Of a stretch of 64,000 nt of DNA, positions 62,602-64,000 are shown piece after piece. The stretch's first letter is position 1. Every line of letters begins with the position of its first letter. A model generated the notes under the pieces. The model had not been told where the DNA came from. It ran no database searches and worked only from the letters and a program-made list of their open reading frames with translations. This DNA is from Maribacter zhoushanensis (GTDB taxonomy: Bacteria > Bacteroidota > Bacteroidia > Flavobacteriales > Flavobacteriaceae), in the NCBI RefSeq assembly GCF_029350975.1, contig NZ_JARKMR010000001.1, forward strand, positions 1 to 64,000. The letters are read 5' to 3'. The position numbers and the translations under genes were made by a program.

Positions 62602-63393
62602 TTAAATAGCATCATGTAATATGCGTTGCACTTCTTCTTCAAAAAAGGATGGATGATCAGCTACAACATCACCTATTACAATGATTCCGTGCATGTTTGT
62701 ATCTATAGAAGATTGATGTTGGTGAATGGTATCTAAGGTTGCCACAACGCACCGCTCATTTTCTGTTGTTCCGTCTTGTATTACGGCAACAGGGGTCATT
62801 CTACCCCTATATTTACTAACCTCATCTATTATTTTACTTAGCTTTTTTATACCCATTAATATGACCATTGTGGTAGATGATTTAGCGGCATATTGTAAAT
62901 CTTGAGAGAATGTACCATCTTTCTTAGTAGCGGTCATTACCCAAAAACTACTACTTACTCCTCTTTTGGTCATAGGTATTCCTTGACTAGACGGTACGGC
63001 AATTGAACTTGATATTCCGGGTATAATACTTACAGGTATACCAAATGCCTCTACATATTCTATCTCTTCGTTTGCCCTACCAAAAACAAAAGGATCTCCG
63101 CCTTTTAATCTTACTACATGTCCAAATTCAAACGCGTATTTGACTATCAATTCATTAATTTCATCTTGAGTATGAGAGTGCTTACCACATCTTTTTCCTG
63201 TATAAATCTTAGGGATATCAGTACGTAGTCCAGATAATAGTTCATCGTTAATTAATGCATCGTACAAAATAACATCTGCCTCTTTTAAAACTCTTAAACC
63301 CCTTACTGTTATTAGGTCTTTTGCTCCTGGTCCTGCTCCAACCAAACTTACTTTTGCTGTTTTCTCTAATTCCATCTTCATAGTATTTAGCAT
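62602..63393 (-). CDS. cobA: Uroporphyrinogen-III C-methyltransferase (SUMT)
   Basis: SUMT methylates uroporphyrinogen III twice to precorrin-2, the precursor of siroheme needed by NirB. The 263-residue protein has VSLVGAGPGAKDLITVRGLRVL near 16-37, the VRLKGGDPFVFGRA motif near 94-107 and GIPMTKRGVSS near 138. It has no fused CysG part, so oxidation and iron insertion must be done by a protein outside the window. Starts at ATG 63381 or 63375 are also possible. Divergent from nirB. Confidence 0.93.
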   Translation of the reverse strand: MLNTMKMELEKTAKVSLVGAGPGAKDLITVRGLRVLKEADVILYDALINDELLSGLRTDIPKIYTGKRCGKHSHTQDEINELIVKYAFEFGHVVRLKGGDPFVFGRANEEIEYVEAFGIPVSIIPGISSSIAVPSSQGIPMTKRGVSSSFWVMTATKKDGTFSQDLQYAAKSSTTMVILMGIKKLSKIIDEVSKYRGRMTPVAVIQDGTTENERCVVATLDTIHQHQSSIDTNMHGIIVIGDVVADHPSFFEEEVQRILHDAI

Positions 63394-63453
63394 TATTAAT
63401 TATCGATTCTGCAACAAGAATACGTATTTATTTTGGTATAATTATAGAATATA

Positions 63454-63475
63454 TACGTATTTATACGTAATATTG
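63454..63475 (+). promoter_or_regulatory. TACGTA-N4-TACGTA operator between cobA and nirB
   Basis: TACGTA-TTTA-TACGTA (63454-63469) is perfect. TAATATTG (63468-63475), one base off the -7 consensus, overlaps its end on the nirB side. The nirB ATG is at 63500. It may control both divergent genes; a further TACGTA-TTTA half-site lies at 63421-63430. Confidence 0.7.
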
Positions 63476-63499
63476 CTGTGTAGCATAAATAATAAGGGT

Positions 63500-64000
63500 A
63501 TGAAAACTATACTAGTTGTCGGTAATGGAATGGTAGGGTACAAATTCTGTGAGAAGTTTGTCGCTAAAGAGGAAAGCAAACAATTTAAACTTATTGTTTT
63601 TGGTGAAGAGCCAAGACCGGCGTACGACAGAGTTCACTTAAGTGAGTTTTTTGAAAACCAAGATGCTAAAGCTTTAGAAATGGCTCCTGCAGAATGGTAC
63701 GCAGAAAATGGTATAGAATTAATCGTAGATGAACGCGTTGCGGATATCGATAGAACTAACAAAACCATAACTACGGCCAAAGACAGAGCGTTTTCTTATG
63801 ACTACCTTGTTTTAGCAACAGGATCATCTGCTTTTGTACCACCCATTAAAGGCGTTGAAAAAGAAGGTGTTTTTGTATACAGAACTATAGAAGATTTAGA
63901 AGGCATGTTGGCTTATGCAGCAAAAATAAAAGCAAAGAACCCAAATGCTAAAGCTGCTGTATTAGGTGGCGGGCTGTTAGGGCTTGAGGCTGGTAAAGCG
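63500..64000 (+). CDS. nirB: NAD(P)H nitrite reductase large subunit, N-terminal part (cut by window end)
   Basis: The first 167 codons are present and run off the window in frame. They start MKTILVVGNGMVGYKFCEKF, the FAD-binding N-terminus of NirB, with PRPAYDRVHLSEFF near 47-60, LVLATGSSAFVPPIKG near 105 and LGGGLLGLEAGKA near the cut, the NAD(P)H site. The siroheme part must lie beyond base 64000. NirB reduces nitrite to ammonium. It is paralogous to the flavoprotein part of the fused nitrate reductase. Confidence 0.93.
   Translation, partial: MKTILVVGNGMVGYKFCEKFVAKEESKQFKLIVFGEEPRPAYDRVHLSEFFENQDAKALEMAPAEWYAENGIELIVDERVADIDRTNKTITTAKDRAFSYDYLVLATGSSAFVPPIKGVEKEGVFVYRTIEDLEGMLAYAAKIKAKNPNAKAAVLGGGLLGLEAGKA

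Overview
This window reads as chromosomal DNA of a member of the Flavobacteriaceae (Bacteroidetes), probably marine. The DNA is AT-rich. Many proteins carry Bacteroidetes-type lipoprotein signals (SCxxDDD, SCGG). Several promoters match the Bacteroidetes TAnnTTTG -7 box. Families typical of flavobacteria recur: MbnP/MbnH-like proteins, DUF2652, HD-PycTM fusions, GH3-like enzymes, a zinc-site-less thymidine kinase, and a pdxA-yceD-rpmF-fabH-accBC order. I see no rRNA, tRNA, CRISPR array, intact insertion sequence or prophage. The species cannot be fixed from the sequence alone.

Layout. 0-0.4 kb: a TTAGCAA tandem repeat and REP-like inverted repeats. 0.4-5 kb: DNA repair, HopJ-like protein, then a copper-type module (outer-membrane barrel, MbnH-like di-heme enzyme, MbnP-like lipoprotein, small Cys-rich protein). 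5-23.5 kb: housekeeping (rsmI, tdk-alr, mscL, asd, prolyl oligopeptidase, arfB-like, GntP permease, a Gre-like factor, accC/accB/fabH/rpmF/yceD/pdxA, ribE). 23.5-30.5 kb: a NagX-like acyltransferase with a sodium symporter, a TauE/SafE transporter followed by hypothetical or immunity-like genes, and a GH3-like enzyme. 30.5-43.4 kb: an envelope and stress block (cardiolipin synthase, AsmA-like protein, degenerate SRAP protein, DUF2383, DUF2945, topoisomerase IB, DUF2652 cyclase-like protein, YtxH/holin-like set, semialdehyde dehydrogenase, HD-PycTM fusion).

43.5-64 kb is a nitrate-assimilation island. It holds a NAD(P)H-type fused nitrate reductase with a rubredoxin partner, a NarL/NreC-type response regulator, an NrtABCD-type ABC importer with an outer-membrane porin, a globin/multiheme electron-transfer operon, an Fnr-type regulator with candidate Fe-S cysteines, NarK, uroporphyrinogen-III methyltransferase (for siroheme) and the start of nirB. 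In outline, porin, NrtABCD and NarK bring nitrate in, the fused reductase makes nitrite, NirB (siroheme supplied through SUMT) makes ammonium, and the globin operon probably handles nitric oxide or redox by-products. A palindrome TACGTA-N4-TACGTA, or close variants, recurs in front of most of these units and is probably the Fnr-type regulator's site.

The most unusual signal is architectural. Twice in the window (TauE/SafE at 27 kb and the response regulator at 49 kb) the 3' end of a gene is repeated as a degenerate remnant on the far side of an inserted hypothetical gene. This suggests cassette insertion at gene tails that preserves the host gene and leaves a scar.
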